Both the position numbers and the translations under genes were made by a program. The notes under the pieces are model-generated. The model was not told the origin of the DNA. It saw only the letters and a program-made list of their open reading frames with translations, and did no database searches. This document shows, in pieces, positions 15,479 to 23,656 of a DNA stretch of 64,000 nucleotides. Each line of letters opens with the position of its first letter. Position 1 is the stretch's first letter. Location of the stretch: assembly GCF_000938255.1 (NCBI RefSeq), contig NZ_JYMR01000017.1:1-64000 (forward strand). Direction: 5' to 3'. Source of the stretch: Bradyrhizobium sp. LTSP849 (lineage in GTDB: Bacteria; Pseudomonadota; Alphaproteobacteria; Rhizobiales; Xanthobacteraceae).

Positions 15479-16564
15479 GTGCTGAGCACGACAGACGATC
15501 TTCGTATCCGCGAACTGAAAGAGCTGAGCACACCTGAAGAGGTGATGCGGGAGGTCCCGCGCACGCTCACCGCAACGCGTGTGGTGATGGCGTCGCGCAA
15601 CGCCATCCATGCCATCCTCAATGGCCAGGACGACCGGCTTCTGGTCGTGGTCGGCCCGTGCTCGGTACATGACCCCAAGGCCGCGCTTGAGTATGCCGAG
15701 CGCCTCGCCGGCTTGCGCGAAGACCTCGCTGACCAGCTTGAGATCGTGATGCGGGTCTATTTCGAGAAGCCGCGCACCACCGTCGGCTGGAAGGGCCTGA
15801 TCAACGATCCCGATCTCGACGGCAGCTTCGACATCAACAAGGGCCTGCGCCTCGCGCGCAACGTGCTGTCGGCCATCAACAATCTCGGCCTGCCCGCCGG
15901 GGCAGAATTTCTCGACATGACGACGCCGCAATACATCGCCGACCTCGTGTCCTGGGCGGCGATCGGTGCGCGCACGACCGAGAGCCAGATCCATCGCGAG
16001 CTGGCCTCCGGGCTGTCCTGCCCGGTCGGCTTCAAGAACGGCACCGATGGCAATGTGCGCATTGCAGCGGACGCCGTGAAGTCCGCCTCGCATCCGCACC
16101 ATTTCATGGCAGTGACCAAGCGCGGCCGCTCGGCGATCGCCTCGACCGCGGGCAATGAGGACTGCCACATCATCCTGCGTGGCGGCAGCAGGCCGAACTA
16201 CGACGCGGCAAGCGTCGCGGCGGCCTGCAACGAGCTGGCGAAATCCGGCGTCGCGCCGCTTGTGATGGTGGATGCAAGCCACGCCAATTCGAGCAAGAAG
16301 CCGGAGAACCAGCCGCTGGTCACGGCCGACATCGCCAGCCAGATTTCAGGCGGCGAGGACCGCATCATGGGCGTGATGATCGAGAGCAATCTCGTCGCCG
16401 GCAGGCAAGACGTGGTGCCGGGCAAGCCGTTGACCTACGGCCAGAGCATCACCGACGGCTGCATCGACTGGGCGACCACGGCAACGGTACTCGAACAGCT
16501 CGCTGACGCCGTCGAGATCCGGCGCAACACCAAGCGCGCCGGGCTGCGCGAGCGCTCCGCGTAA
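15479..16564 (+). CDS. aroG: 3-deoxy-7-phosphoheptulonate synthase (DAHP synthase), class I
   Basis: Encodes 361 aa of the AroF/G/H type. It condenses phosphoenolpyruvate and erythrose 4-phosphate in the first step of the shikimate pathway. Signature blocks are VVVGPCSVHDPKAALEYAERL (metal Cys), FEKPRTTVGWKGLINDPDLDGSF, GARTTESQIHRELASGLSCPVGFKNGTDG and VDASHANSSKKPENQ. The GTG start at 15479 is preceded by AGGAG (15469-15473). The gene stands alone behind the attenuator, implying control by charged aromatic tRNAs in addition to any allosteric control. Length is normal. Which E. coli isozyme it matches cannot be decided. Confidence 0.93.
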   Translation: MLSTTDDLRIRELKELSTPEEVMREVPRTLTATRVVMASRNAIHAILNGQDDRLLVVVGPCSVHDPKAALEYAERLAGLREDLADQLEIVMRVYFEKPRTTVGWKGLINDPDLDGSFDINKGLRLARNVLSAINNLGLPAGAEFLDMTTPQYIADLVSWAAIGARTTESQIHRELASGLSCPVGFKNGTDGNVRIAADAVKSASHPHHFMAVTKRGRSAIASTAGNEDCHIILRGGSRPNYDAASVAAACNELAKSGVAPLVMVDASHANSSKKPENQPLVTADIASQISGGEDRIMGVMIESNLVAGRQDVVPGKPLTYGQSITDGCIDWATTATVLEQLADAVEIRRNTKRAGLRERSA

Positions 16565-16576
16565 GCTGAGCCAAAA

Positions 16577-16610
16577 GCGGGCGGGGCGATGCTGTTCGCG
16601 CCCTGCCCGC
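16577..16610. terminator. Bidirectional hairpin between convergent genes
   Basis: Arms 16577-16588 (GCGGGCGGGGCG) and 16599-16610 (CGCCCTGCCCGC) pair over 12 bp with one G-U. On the minus strand the stem is followed by TTTT, fitting an intrinsic terminator for the ICRGC gene; for aroG it is a plausible 3' stem. Confidence 0.6.
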
Positions 16611-16622
16611 CGTCGTCGCGGC

Positions 16623-16874
16623 TTAGCAGCCGCGGCAAATGCTCTTGATCTTCTTGTCGAGCGCCGCGTCTTCCTTGTTCACGGGATTGTTCGGGTCGCT
16701 CAAATTCTTCTCGCTCGGCACGTCACCGGCCCGCGGCTGGCGATGGCCGACCGGCGCCGGCGGCAATGAGCCGGACGAGGCTCCGCCGGATGTCGATCCC
16801 TTGGTGCCGGTCTGCGCGACCGCCGCGCCGCCGAGCAAGACCACGAGCGACACAGCCACGACGATCTTCTTCAT
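16623..16874 (-). CDS. Small exported protein with C-terminal ICRGC tail
   Basis: Encodes 83 aa. The signal peptide is MKKIVVAVSLVVLLGGAAVAQ. The mature part is low-complexity (Gly/Ser/Pro), then EKNLSDPNNPVNKEDAALDKKIKSICRGC. Apart from the last five residues and overall layout it does not resemble the 13208 protein. The mature protein has only two cysteines, both in the tail (C-R-G-C), suggesting a redox or metal-binding CxxC. The ATG is preceded by GGAGGAAGG. The function is unknown. Confidence 0.7.
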   Translation of the reverse strand: MKKIVVAVSLVVLLGGAAVAQTGTKGSTSGGASSGSLPPAPVGHRQPRAGDVPSEKNLSDPNNPVNKEDAALDKKIKSICRGC

Positions 16875-16917
16875 GTCCTTCCTCCACTCCTCAAACCGCC
16901 GTCCTCTTCGTCACCGC

Positions 16918-18012
16918 TCAGGTCTCGGGCGGATAGAGATGAACGTCGCCGCAATAATCCACGATACGATAGCGCGTTTCCGAGTCCGCATCACCCGCAT
17001 CTGCTGCGGTATTTTGCACCGCCAACACATAATTCGGTCCGACCGGCGACTTGCCGGCGCCGCCGGGAATATCGATGACATAGTCAGGCTGACATAGTCC
17101 TGACACCCGTCCGCGCAACTGCCGCATCAACTCCTGCCCCGCCGCGAGCGTGGTGCGCAAATGCGCCGTGCCCGGCGCGAGATCGCCGTGATGCAAATAG
17201 TAGGGCTTGATCCGGCATTCGACGAAAGCTCGCATCAAATCCGACAGAGCCGTGACGTCGTCATTGACGCCGCGCAAAAGCACGGACTGGCTCACCATAG
17301 GAATTCCGGCATCGACCAGCCGCGCGCAGGCGGCGCGAGCCGCGTCCGTCAGCTCGCGGGCATGGTTGGCATGCAGCGCGACCCAGGTGGTCGCGCCCTC
17401 GACCTTCAGCGCCGCGACCATCTCGTCGCTGATACGAGCAGGGTCCGCCACGGGCACGCGGGTGTGAAGGCGGATGATCTTGACGTGATCGATGGCTGCG
17501 AGATCAGCCATGATCTCGCTCATGCGCCGCGGCGACAGCATCAGCGGATCGCCGCCGGTCAGGATCACTTCCCAAATCTCGCTATGCGTGCGGATATAGT
17601 CGATCGCCGCGCGATACGCGCTGTCCGACAGCGCGTTCTCCTTGCCCGGGCCGACCATCTCGCGACGGAAGCAGAAGCGGCAATAGACCGCGCAGACGTG
17701 AACGAGCTTGAACAACACGCGATCGGGATAGCGATGCACGATGCCGGGCACCGGCGAGTGCGGGTGATCGCCGATCGGATCGGCGTTCTCACCCGGCCGC
17801 ACCTCCAGCTCCGCGGCGGTCGGAACAAATTGGCGGGCGATGGGATCATCGGGATCGGATGTGTCGATCAGCTCGACCAACGCCGGCGTGATCGCGACCG
17901 CATAGCGCGCGGCAACGCGTTCCAGCGCCGGCAGCGCTTCGATGGGTGCAAGATGCTCGGCCACGAGCTCGGCCGGCTCGCGCAATGTGCGTGCAAGGTT
18001 GGTCTTCGTCAT
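16918..18012 (-). CDS. epmB: EF-P beta-lysylation protein EpmB (KamA-type radical SAM)
   Basis: Encodes 364 aa related to lysine 2,3-aminomutase. The radical SAM cluster motif is Cys107-x3-Cys111-x2-Cys114 in HVCAVYCRFCFRR. The EVILTGGDPLMLS, LHTRVPV and KPYYLHHGDLAPGTAHLR blocks are those of the KamA family. EpmB converts L-alpha-lysine to R-beta-lysine for ligation to EF-P by EpmA. The gene overlaps epmA by 4 nt and lies next to divergent efp, supporting EpmB rather than a catabolic aminomutase. No EpmC hydroxylase gene is seen here. Confidence 0.92.
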   Translation of the reverse strand: MTKTNLARTLREPAELVAEHLAPIEALPALERVAARYAVAITPALVELIDTSDPDDPIARQFVPTAAELEVRPGENADPIGDHPHSPVPGIVHRYPDRVLFKLVHVCAVYCRFCFRREMVGPGKENALSDSAYRAAIDYIRTHSEIWEVILTGGDPLMLSPRRMSEIMADLAAIDHVKIIRLHTRVPVADPARISDEMVAALKVEGATTWVALHANHARELTDAARAACARLVDAGIPMVSQSVLLRGVNDDVTALSDLMRAFVECRIKPYYLHHGDLAPGTAHLRTTLAAGQELMRQLRGRVSGLCQPDYVIDIPGGAGKSPVGPNYVLAVQNTAADAGDADSETRYRIVDYCGDVHLYPPET

Positions 18013-19073
18013 GTCTCGCTTAACGTTTCATCTACAGGCGGCGTCCACACCACCTGATCAATTCGTGTTGCGCCGCTCGCCAGCATGACCAGCCGGTCGA
18101 AGCCGAGCGCGACGCCGCTCGCCTCCGGCATTGCGGCGACCGCGGCCAGGAAATCCTCGTCCAGCGGATAGGCCTCACCGTAGCGGCGCTGCTTCTCCGC
18201 CATCGACTCCATGAAGCGCCGCCGTTGCTCTTCGGCGTCGGTCAATTCGCCAAAGCCGTTAGCAAGCTCGACGCCGCAGGCATAGACCTCGAAACGCTCC
18301 GCGACTCGCGGATCGTCCGCCTTTGCACGCGCCAGCGCCGCCTCTGGAGATGGGTATTCGAACAGAATGGTCAAACGGCCCTGCCCCAGATGCGGCTCGA
18401 CATGCTCGACCAGAACCTTGCTGAAGATGTCCGACCAATTGTCGTCCTCGGCCACGCGGACCTTGCCGGCGGCGGCCCGGGCGAGCGCCGCACGGTCGCC
18501 CTCGCTGCCCGAAATGGTGGAAAGCAGGTCGATTCCGGCGTACCGCTCGAAGGCGCCGGCGACGGTGAGCAGCTCCGGCTCGGCAAAGGGATCAGCGGTC
18601 CGGCCGCGGAAGGAAAAGGTTCCGATCCCGGTCACTTGGGCCGCCCGGGCGATCACGACGACGCAATCGGCCATGATGGCGTCGTAGGGCGCGCTGGCCC
18701 GGTACCATTCCAGCATGGTGAATTCGGGCAGATGCAGGTCGCCCCGCTCGCGGTCGCGGAACACCCGGGCGAACTCGAAGATTCGGGGCTCGCCGGCCGC
18801 CAGCAGCTTCTTGCAGGCGAATTCCGGGGAGGTCCGCAGGTAACGCCTGGCACGGCTGCCGTCGGGCCGCATGATCAGGGTACGCGGGGCATGCAGATGG
18901 GTCTCGTTGCCCGGGGAGACCTGGAGAACGGAGGTTTCGACCTCGGCGAAGCCCTGTTCGGCGAAAAAAACCCGTAGAGCCCTGGTGATGGCCCCTCTTA
19001 CCTGGAGGAACGGTCGCCGGTCGAGGTGCCGCGAGGGGGACCAGAATGGCGAAATCAGCTTGTCCCCAGCCAT
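18009..19073 (-). CDS. epmA: EF-P--(R)-beta-lysine ligase EpmA (GenX/PoxA)
   Basis: Encodes 354 aa, a class II lysyl-tRNA synthetase core without the N-terminal anticodon-binding domain. Motif 2 is RTSPEFACKKLLAAGEPRIFEFARVFRDRERGDLHLPEFTMLEWYR and motif 3 is SGVALGFDRLVML. EpmA activates beta-lysine and joins it to the conserved lysine of EF-P, which relieves ribosome stalling at polyproline. It is translationally coupled to epmB by an ATGA overlap and divergent from efp across 162 bp, which must hold both promoters. Confidence 0.93.
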   Translation of the reverse strand: MAGDKLISPFWSPSRHLDRRPFLQVRGAITRALRVFFAEQGFAEVETSVLQVSPGNETHLHAPRTLIMRPDGSRARRYLRTSPEFACKKLLAAGEPRIFEFARVFRDRERGDLHLPEFTMLEWYRASAPYDAIMADCVVVIARAAQVTGIGTFSFRGRTADPFAEPELLTVAGAFERYAGIDLLSTISGSEGDRAALARAAAGKVRVAEDDNWSDIFSKVLVEHVEPHLGQGRLTILFEYPSPEAALARAKADDPRVAERFEVYACGVELANGFGELTDAEEQRRRFMESMAEKQRRYGEAYPLDEDFLAAVAAMPEASGVALGFDRLVMLASGATRIDQVVWTPPVDETLSET

Positions 19074-19235
19074 CAGGCAACCGCCCCGCAGGCCAGCAAA
19101 ATGCTGGCATTAAACGACAAAATGCGTATGTTGCGGCCCGAAACGGGCGCCGAGGTCTGATTTGAGGCCCCAGGTCCCCCATCAATTCGACCACGTCCTG
19201 GCCGGTGCCGGGCCAAGCAAGCAGGAAATTTCGCT

Positions 19236-19802
19236 TTGAGAGTCATCGCCAGTTCTATTCGCAAGGGCAACGTGATCGAGCAAGACGGCAAGCTATATGT
19301 CGTCGTGACCGCTGAAAACATCCATCCCGGCAAGGGCACCCCGGTCAGCCAGATCGAAATGCGCCGAATCTCCGACGGGGTAAAGATCTCCGAGCGCTAC
19401 AAGACCACCGACCAGGTCGAGAAGGCCACGATCGAAGAGCGCAACTTCACCTTCCTGTATGAAGATGGTGACGGCTACCACTTCATGAACCCGGAAACCT
19501 ATGATCAGGTCCAGGTGTCCAAGGACGTCATCGGCGACTCGGCCGCCTATCTCCAGGAGAGTATGACGGTCAAGCTGTCGACGCACGACGTCAACGTGGT
19601 ATCGATCGCGTTGCCACAGCGCGTGACGCTGGAAGTGGTCGAGACCGAGCCCGTGACCAAGGGCCAGACCGCCTCCTCCTCCTACAAGCCCGCGATTCTC
19701 TCCAACGGCTTGCGCACCACCGTTCCGCCGCACATCGCGGTCGGCACCCGCATCGTGGTGATGACCGAAGACGGCTCCTACTCCGAGCGCGCCAAGGACT
19801 AA
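19236..19802 (+). CDS. efp: Translation elongation factor P
   Basis: Encodes 188 aa in three EF-P domains. The modified lysine is Lys33 in [10 protein letters not shown], matching Lys34 of E. coli EF-P. The start appears to be TTG at 19236, with AGGA at 19222-19225; it gives [21 protein letters not shown], the usual N terminus, and no in-frame ATG is available. EF-P binds between the P and E sites and promotes peptide-bond formation at Pro-Pro. Its two modifying enzymes are divergent neighbours. Confidence 0.95.
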   Translation: MRVIASSIRKGNVIEQDGKLYVVVTAENIHPGKGTPVSQIEMRRISDGVKISERYKTTDQVEKATIEERNFTFLYEDGDGYHFMNPETYDQVQVSKDVIGDSAAYLQESMTVKLSTHDVNVVSIALPQRVTLEVVETEPVTKGQTASSSYKPAILSNGLRTTVPPHIAVGTRIVVMTEDGSYSERAKD

Positions 19803-19841
19803 GCGAGGAATCAGCACAGGTGGCCGCCGGGGGGCGAGACA

Positions 19842-21443
19842 GTGGGTAGGACAAGTTTCCGCTTCGTCTCGCAAGCCCTGGCGTCGCTTTCGCTTCTCCT
19901 CGCCAGCCCGTTGGCTGCGGATGAATTCCGCAGCCCCTCGCTCACGGCCCTGCGCGTCGATTGGCGCGCAGCACTCGACCAGCTCCGCACCGAGATCAAC
20001 GGCCGCCCCCAGGTCGCGGGCGATTTCATCTTCGTGCCCCGCCGTTCGGTGCCGCGCTACGATCCGCGCGCGATGCCGGCACTGGTGCAGCTCAACGCGG
20101 TCTCCTCGCAATTCTTCACCGGCATCGCGCGCAGCGCTGTCCCCGTGCTGCTGCCGTTCGACGCTGCCGCGTATCTGGAAGCCCAACGCAACGGCACGCC
20201 ATCGAGCGTGTCGCTGTCGCGCTACCAGGCCGATTTCAACCCCGTCGACATGTTCGACGCCGGCCCCGCCGGTTACAGCGCGGCTTTCTCTTTCGAGCCC
20301 GGTGCCGGCGACGGCATGCCGTCGCGAACTTTTGCGAAGCCGGTCGAGGTACAGATCACGGGATCGGCGCTCGTCTACGACATCGCCGATCCCGCCGGCG
20401 GCAAGGGCGAGCCGGTCAAGCCGCTCGCGGCAATCTATCCGGATCTGCGCAGGTTCATTCGCGAAGGCTATGTGCGTTACGCCTTCTCACGCTTCGGCGT
20501 CGCCTATGTCGTGTCCATCCAGTGCCTGGACAGCGTCGCAAAACCGCGGCGGCTGGCCTGCAAGGAAGCCTACCCCGTCGCCGAGCGCTTCCTGAAGGCC
20601 CTGCACGTTGCCGGCGGCCAGCGCATGCGGCCGCTGATGGATGTTGCCTCCGACATCACCGATCGCCCCATGGAGCGATCGGTGGATTTCAGTTACCGGC
20701 CGAGCGGCGACATCATCCCCAACACCGGCTATCGCAAGCAGGGCGGCCATCCCGACGTGATGGCCTATGCGCAGATCCGCTTTCCGCTTGAGAAGGCGCC
20801 GGCCTTTGTGCATTCGCAATCCTACGCCAAGCGCGACAAGAACGAGGGCCCGACCGCCTATCCCTGGCGCGACAATTTCTGCGAGTCCCGCAGTTTTGAA
20901 GTCTGGCAATGCGGCGGCGGCTACGGCCATCAGGGCGAGGACATCCGCGCGGCCGACTGTCCGCCGCAAAGCGACGGCCGCGACCCCTGCGATCCCAAGC
21001 AGCGCGGCGTGGTCGCCGTGCGCGACGCCATCGTGATCCGCGCCTCCAAGGACCAGGCCGCAACGCTCGAGATCAACAGCCGCACCGAGCACGTCCGCTT
21101 CCGCTACATGCACATGAACCCGCAGACCATGAACGCCGACGGCCTGCTCAACGGCCGCATCGTGGCTGAGGGCGAGAAGATCGGCGTGGTCTCGAACTAT
21201 CTCGACCATCCCGCCGGCACCTCCATGCACCTGCATTTCGACGTCCAGGTGTTCACCCGCGACGGCTGGATCTGGGTCAGTCCTTACGTGACGCTGGTAT
21301 CGGCCTACGAACGCCTGATCCGCGCCCGCGGCCGCGAGATCGGCCCGGAGATCGCCGGCACCGCGCAGCCCGTCGCACATGCGCTGCCCGAGGATGTGGT
21401 CAAACCCGACCAGCGTGAGGGGTCGAGCAGCGAAGAGAACTGA
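19842..21443 (+). CDS. M23/LytM-family metallopeptidase-like exported protein
   Basis: Encodes 533 aa from a GTG at 19842 (GGGGGCGAG upstream). A signal peptide ends near SPLAAD. The C-terminal third contains LytM zinc-site elements: His363-x3-Asp367 in YGHQGED and His463-Leu-His465 in MHLHFDVQV. The N-terminal 300 residues are not recognised. Such enzymes cleave peptidoglycan cross-links or are inactive activators of amidases; the spacing of ligands fits an M23 fold with a long insertion. It begins 39 nt after efp, so readthrough is possible. Substrate and activity are inferred only. Confidence 0.75.
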   Translation: MGRTSFRFVSQALASLSLLLASPLAADEFRSPSLTALRVDWRAALDQLRTEINGRPQVAGDFIFVPRRSVPRYDPRAMPALVQLNAVSSQFFTGIARSAVPVLLPFDAAAYLEAQRNGTPSSVSLSRYQADFNPVDMFDAGPAGYSAAFSFEPGAGDGMPSRTFAKPVEVQITGSALVYDIADPAGGKGEPVKPLAAIYPDLRRFIREGYVRYAFSRFGVAYVVSIQCLDSVAKPRRLACKEAYPVAERFLKALHVAGGQRMRPLMDVASDITDRPMERSVDFSYRPSGDIIPNTGYRKQGGHPDVMAYAQIRFPLEKAPAFVHSQSYAKRDKNEGPTAYPWRDNFCESRSFEVWQCGGGYGHQGEDIRAADCPPQSDGRDPCDPKQRGVVAVRDAIVIRASKDQAATLEINSRTEHVRFRYMHMNPQTMNADGLLNGRIVAEGEKIGVVSNYLDHPAGTSMHLHFDVQVFTRDGWIWVSPYVTLVSAYERLIRARGREIGPEIAGTAQPVAHALPEDVVKPDQREGSSSEEN

Positions 21444-21588
21444 AATCCAAGCCAATTGGTTGGCAAGCTCGGCATTCTCCGTGCCCTCTCTGGCCTCAGA
21501 ATTGCTTGGTTCCGGGCAGGCAAGGCGAAACCCAGCGTCCATCCTTGCCTTCGTAAGCGTTGCATCGAAGCAAAACGAAGGGAAGCAC

Positions 21589-22497
21589 ATGCGTTTTCTC
21601 ACCACGGCGGCCGTTCTGGCCGTCGCTTTCGCCGTGCCGGCACATGCACAGGAATTGAGCGGCACGCTGAAGAAGATCAAGGAGACCGGCGCGATCACGC
21701 TGGGGATACGCGACAGTGCCGTGCCCTTCAGCTATATCGACGAAAAGCAGAAGATCGTGGGCTACGCCGTCGACATCTGCATGAAGATCGTCGACGAGAT
21801 CAAAACCGAGCTCAAGCTGGACAAGCTCGAGGTCAGTCAAAACATCGTCACTTCGTCCACCCGTATTCCGCTGATGGCGAACGGGACCATCGACCTCGAA
21901 TGCGGCTCGACGACCAACAATGCCGACCGCCAGAAGCAGGTGTGGTTCACCAACACCCACTTCCTCACGGCGAGCCGCTTCGTGTCCAAGAAGGCGCTAA
22001 AGCTCGACCAGGTCGATGACCTCAAGGGCAAGGCCGTCGTCTCGGTCTCGGGCACCACCAACATCACCCAGCTCAACAAGGCCAACGCTGCACGCTCGCT
22101 CGGCATCACCGTCATGAACGCCAAGGACGTTCCCGAGGCATTCTTGATGGTCGAGACCGACCGCGCTGTGGCCTTCGTCATGGACGACATCCAGCTTGCG
22201 GCCATGGTCGCCTCCTCGAAGGATCCGTCGCTCTACGCCATCAGCACCGGCGCTTTTTCCGATCCGGAGCCTTACGGCATCATGCTGCGCAAGGACGATG
22301 TACCGTTCAAGACGGTGGTCGATCGGGCGACCGCAAAGCTCTACAAGAGCGCGGAGATCGAGCAGATCTACAACAAATGGTTCATGGAGCCGGTGCCGCC
22401 GCGCGGCCTGAACTTCCACGTCCCGCTGCCGGCCTCGCTGAAAAAGTCCTTCGAGCACCCGTCCGACAATCCTGATCCAGCGTCTTACGGAGGCTAA
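21589..22497 (+). CDS. Glutamate/aspartate-type ABC transporter substrate-binding protein
   Basis: Encodes 302 aa from the ATG at 21589 (GAAGGGAAG upstream). The signal peptide is MRFLTTAAVLAVAFAVPAHAQ. The mature protein is a family 3 solute-binding protein, with TGAITLGIRDSAVPFSYIDEKQKIVGYAVDIC at the start and GTIDLECGSTTNN, as in GltI/DEBP. It should capture acidic or polar amino acids in the periplasm. No permease or ATPase genes are adjacent, so it is an orphan that must use components encoded elsewhere. A REP-like element follows immediately. Confidence 0.88.
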   Translation: MRFLTTAAVLAVAFAVPAHAQELSGTLKKIKETGAITLGIRDSAVPFSYIDEKQKIVGYAVDICMKIVDEIKTELKLDKLEVSQNIVTSSTRIPLMANGTIDLECGSTTNNADRQKQVWFTNTHFLTASRFVSKKALKLDQVDDLKGKAVVSVSGTTNITQLNKANAARSLGITVMNAKDVPEAFLMVETDRAVAFVMDDIQLAAMVASSKDPSLYAISTGAFSDPEPYGIMLRKDDVPFKTVVDRATAKLYKSAEIEQIYNKWFMEPVPPRGLNFHVPLPASLKKSFEHPSDNPDPASYGG

Positions 22498-22504
22498 TGG
22501 AATA

Positions 22505-22590
22505 GTAGCCCGGATGGAACGAAGCGCAATCCGGGGTCTTCGCGCGCACTCGCGGCGGTCCCGGATTGCGCTTCGCTCCATCCGGGCTAC
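22505..22590. repeat. REP-like palindromic intergenic element, copy 2
   Basis: Outer arms GTAGCCCGGATGGA and TCCATCCGGGCTAC, with inner CGAAGCGCAATCCGG and CCGGATTGCGCTTCG blocks, match the element at 6420-6507. It sits between two convergent genes and could act as a bidirectional terminator or mRNA-stabilising stem. Confidence 0.85.
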
Positions 22591-22593
22591 AGG

Positions 22594-23097
22594 TTACTCC
22601 AGATACGTCGTGAGCTGTGCGCCCTCGTCCGCCACGAACACCGCAATCAATTCGGCCGGCTCAGTCGTGCTCGCATTGGCCGAGACCAGATGCGTCGCGC
22701 CCGGCGGTTCGAAGAAGGATTGGCCAACCCCAAACGTCTCGATCGGGCCGCCGCCGAGCTGGGAGCGGATCTCGCCCTTGGTGACGTAGGCCGTCACCGA
22801 GCCCGCGTGGCGATGCGGCCTTGAAAACCCTCCGGGGCCATAAAACACGCGCACGATGGTGACGCGCTTGCCCGGCACGTTGGGCAGCGCGTAGGAACCG
22901 ATCGGTTCCACTTTGTCGAGTGGCGAGCTCTCCGCAGCAGCGGCGCAGAGCGGTGCGAATGCGCCAGATACGGTGTCCATTGTGATTGGCAGTACCTTGC
23001 CGATCGCAAGCGCGCAGGCGAGCCCGCCGACAACAGCCAACGCCACCGAACGCGATGGCGCCGGGCGCTGCATGGTGGCCAAACCCATAACAGTCAT
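22594..23097 (-). CDS. Cupin-domain protein with N-terminal membrane/signal segment
   Basis: Encodes 167 aa from the ATG at 23097, which follows GGGGAGG; a TTG at 23118 would be upstream of that site. Residues 20-45 are hydrophobic (signal or anchor). A single cupin barrel follows: FYGPGGFSRPHRHAGSVTAYVTKGEIRSQL (motif 1, metal His) and GQSFFEPPGATHLVSANAS (motif 2). It is paralogous to the protein at 37258-37680, sharing LPNVPGK, YGPGG, SANASxTEPA and LLAVFV-like blocks. It is likely co-transcribed with the upstream ahpD-like gene (21 nt apart). Confidence 0.85.
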   Translation of the reverse strand: MTVMGLATMQRPAPSRSVALAVVGGLACALAIGKVLPITMDTVSGAFAPLCAAAAESSPLDKVEPIGSYALPNVPGKRVTIVRVFYGPGGFSRPHRHAGSVTAYVTKGEIRSQLGGGPIETFGVGQSFFEPPGATHLVSANASTTEPAELIAVFVADEGAQLTTYLE

Positions 23098-23118
23098 AAC
23101 AACCTCCCCTTGTTGCAA

Positions 23119-23601
23119 TCAGGATGCCGCAGCATTCGCTGCTGCGACCGGCCGCTTCGCCGGCGTCCAGCGATACGCCGCACCAAAGCGGTTCCAGACG
23201 TTGATCGAGGCAATTGCGGATGTCAGGTACATCAGCTCGGTCTCGGAGAACTCACGGGCAGCCTCCGCATGGACCTCGTCGCTGACGCCGTCGGGCAGGA
23301 AGGTCAGCGCCTCCGTCCAGGCCAGCGCCGCCCGCTCGCGCACAGAGAAGATCGGCGCCTCGCGCCAGACCGCGACCAGATTGAGCTTGTCTACGGGCAC
23401 GCCGATGCGCTCCGAGAACAGGATGTGATGCTGCACGCAGAAGGCGCAGCCGTTGATCTGCGAAGCGCGCAGCTTGACGAGCTCCAGGAGCTGCTTGTCG
23501 AGGCCGGCCTTGGCCGCAACCTGGCCCAGCGCGAGCACCAGGTCATACGCATCGGGCGCAATCTTCTTGAAATCCTCGTATTCGCTGCGGGCGTGTGACA
23601 T
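23119..23601 (-). CDS. Carboxymuconolactone decarboxylase / AhpD-like alkylhydroperoxidase
   Basis: Encodes 160 aa. The redox site is Cys52-x2-Cys55-x3-His59 in INGCAFCVQHH, the AhpD-core motif. FSVRERAALAWTEALTF is the other conserved helix. Members reduce peroxides or act as small-thiol oxidoreductases; the decarboxylase activity of the name is unlikely with this CxxC. It is the first gene of an operon with the cupin protein and diverges from a MarR gene across palindromic operators, suggesting control by that MarR, perhaps in response to oxidants or quinones. Confidence 0.88.
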   Translation of the reverse strand: MSHARSEYEDFKKIAPDAYDLVLALGQVAAKAGLDKQLLELVKLRASQINGCAFCVQHHILFSERIGVPVDKLNLVAVWREAPIFSVRERAALAWTEALTFLPDGVSDEVHAEAAREFSETELMYLTSAIASINVWNRFGAAYRWTPAKRPVAAANAAAS

Positions 23602-23621
23602 TGCCGTTCACCTCGTGCTAT

Positions 23622-23656
23622 TATAAGAGCACTTATATACTATAAGAGCTCTTATA
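23622..23656. promoter_or_regulatory. Two tandem palindromic operators for the MarR protein
   Basis: 23641-23656 is a perfect 16-bp palindrome TATAAGAGCTCTTATA, and 23622-23637 is its near copy TATAAGAGCACTTATA; centres are 19 bp apart. The first overlaps the marR start codon and both lie between divergent genes. They are the likely binding sites for autoregulation and control of the ahpD-cupin operon. Confidence 0.75.
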
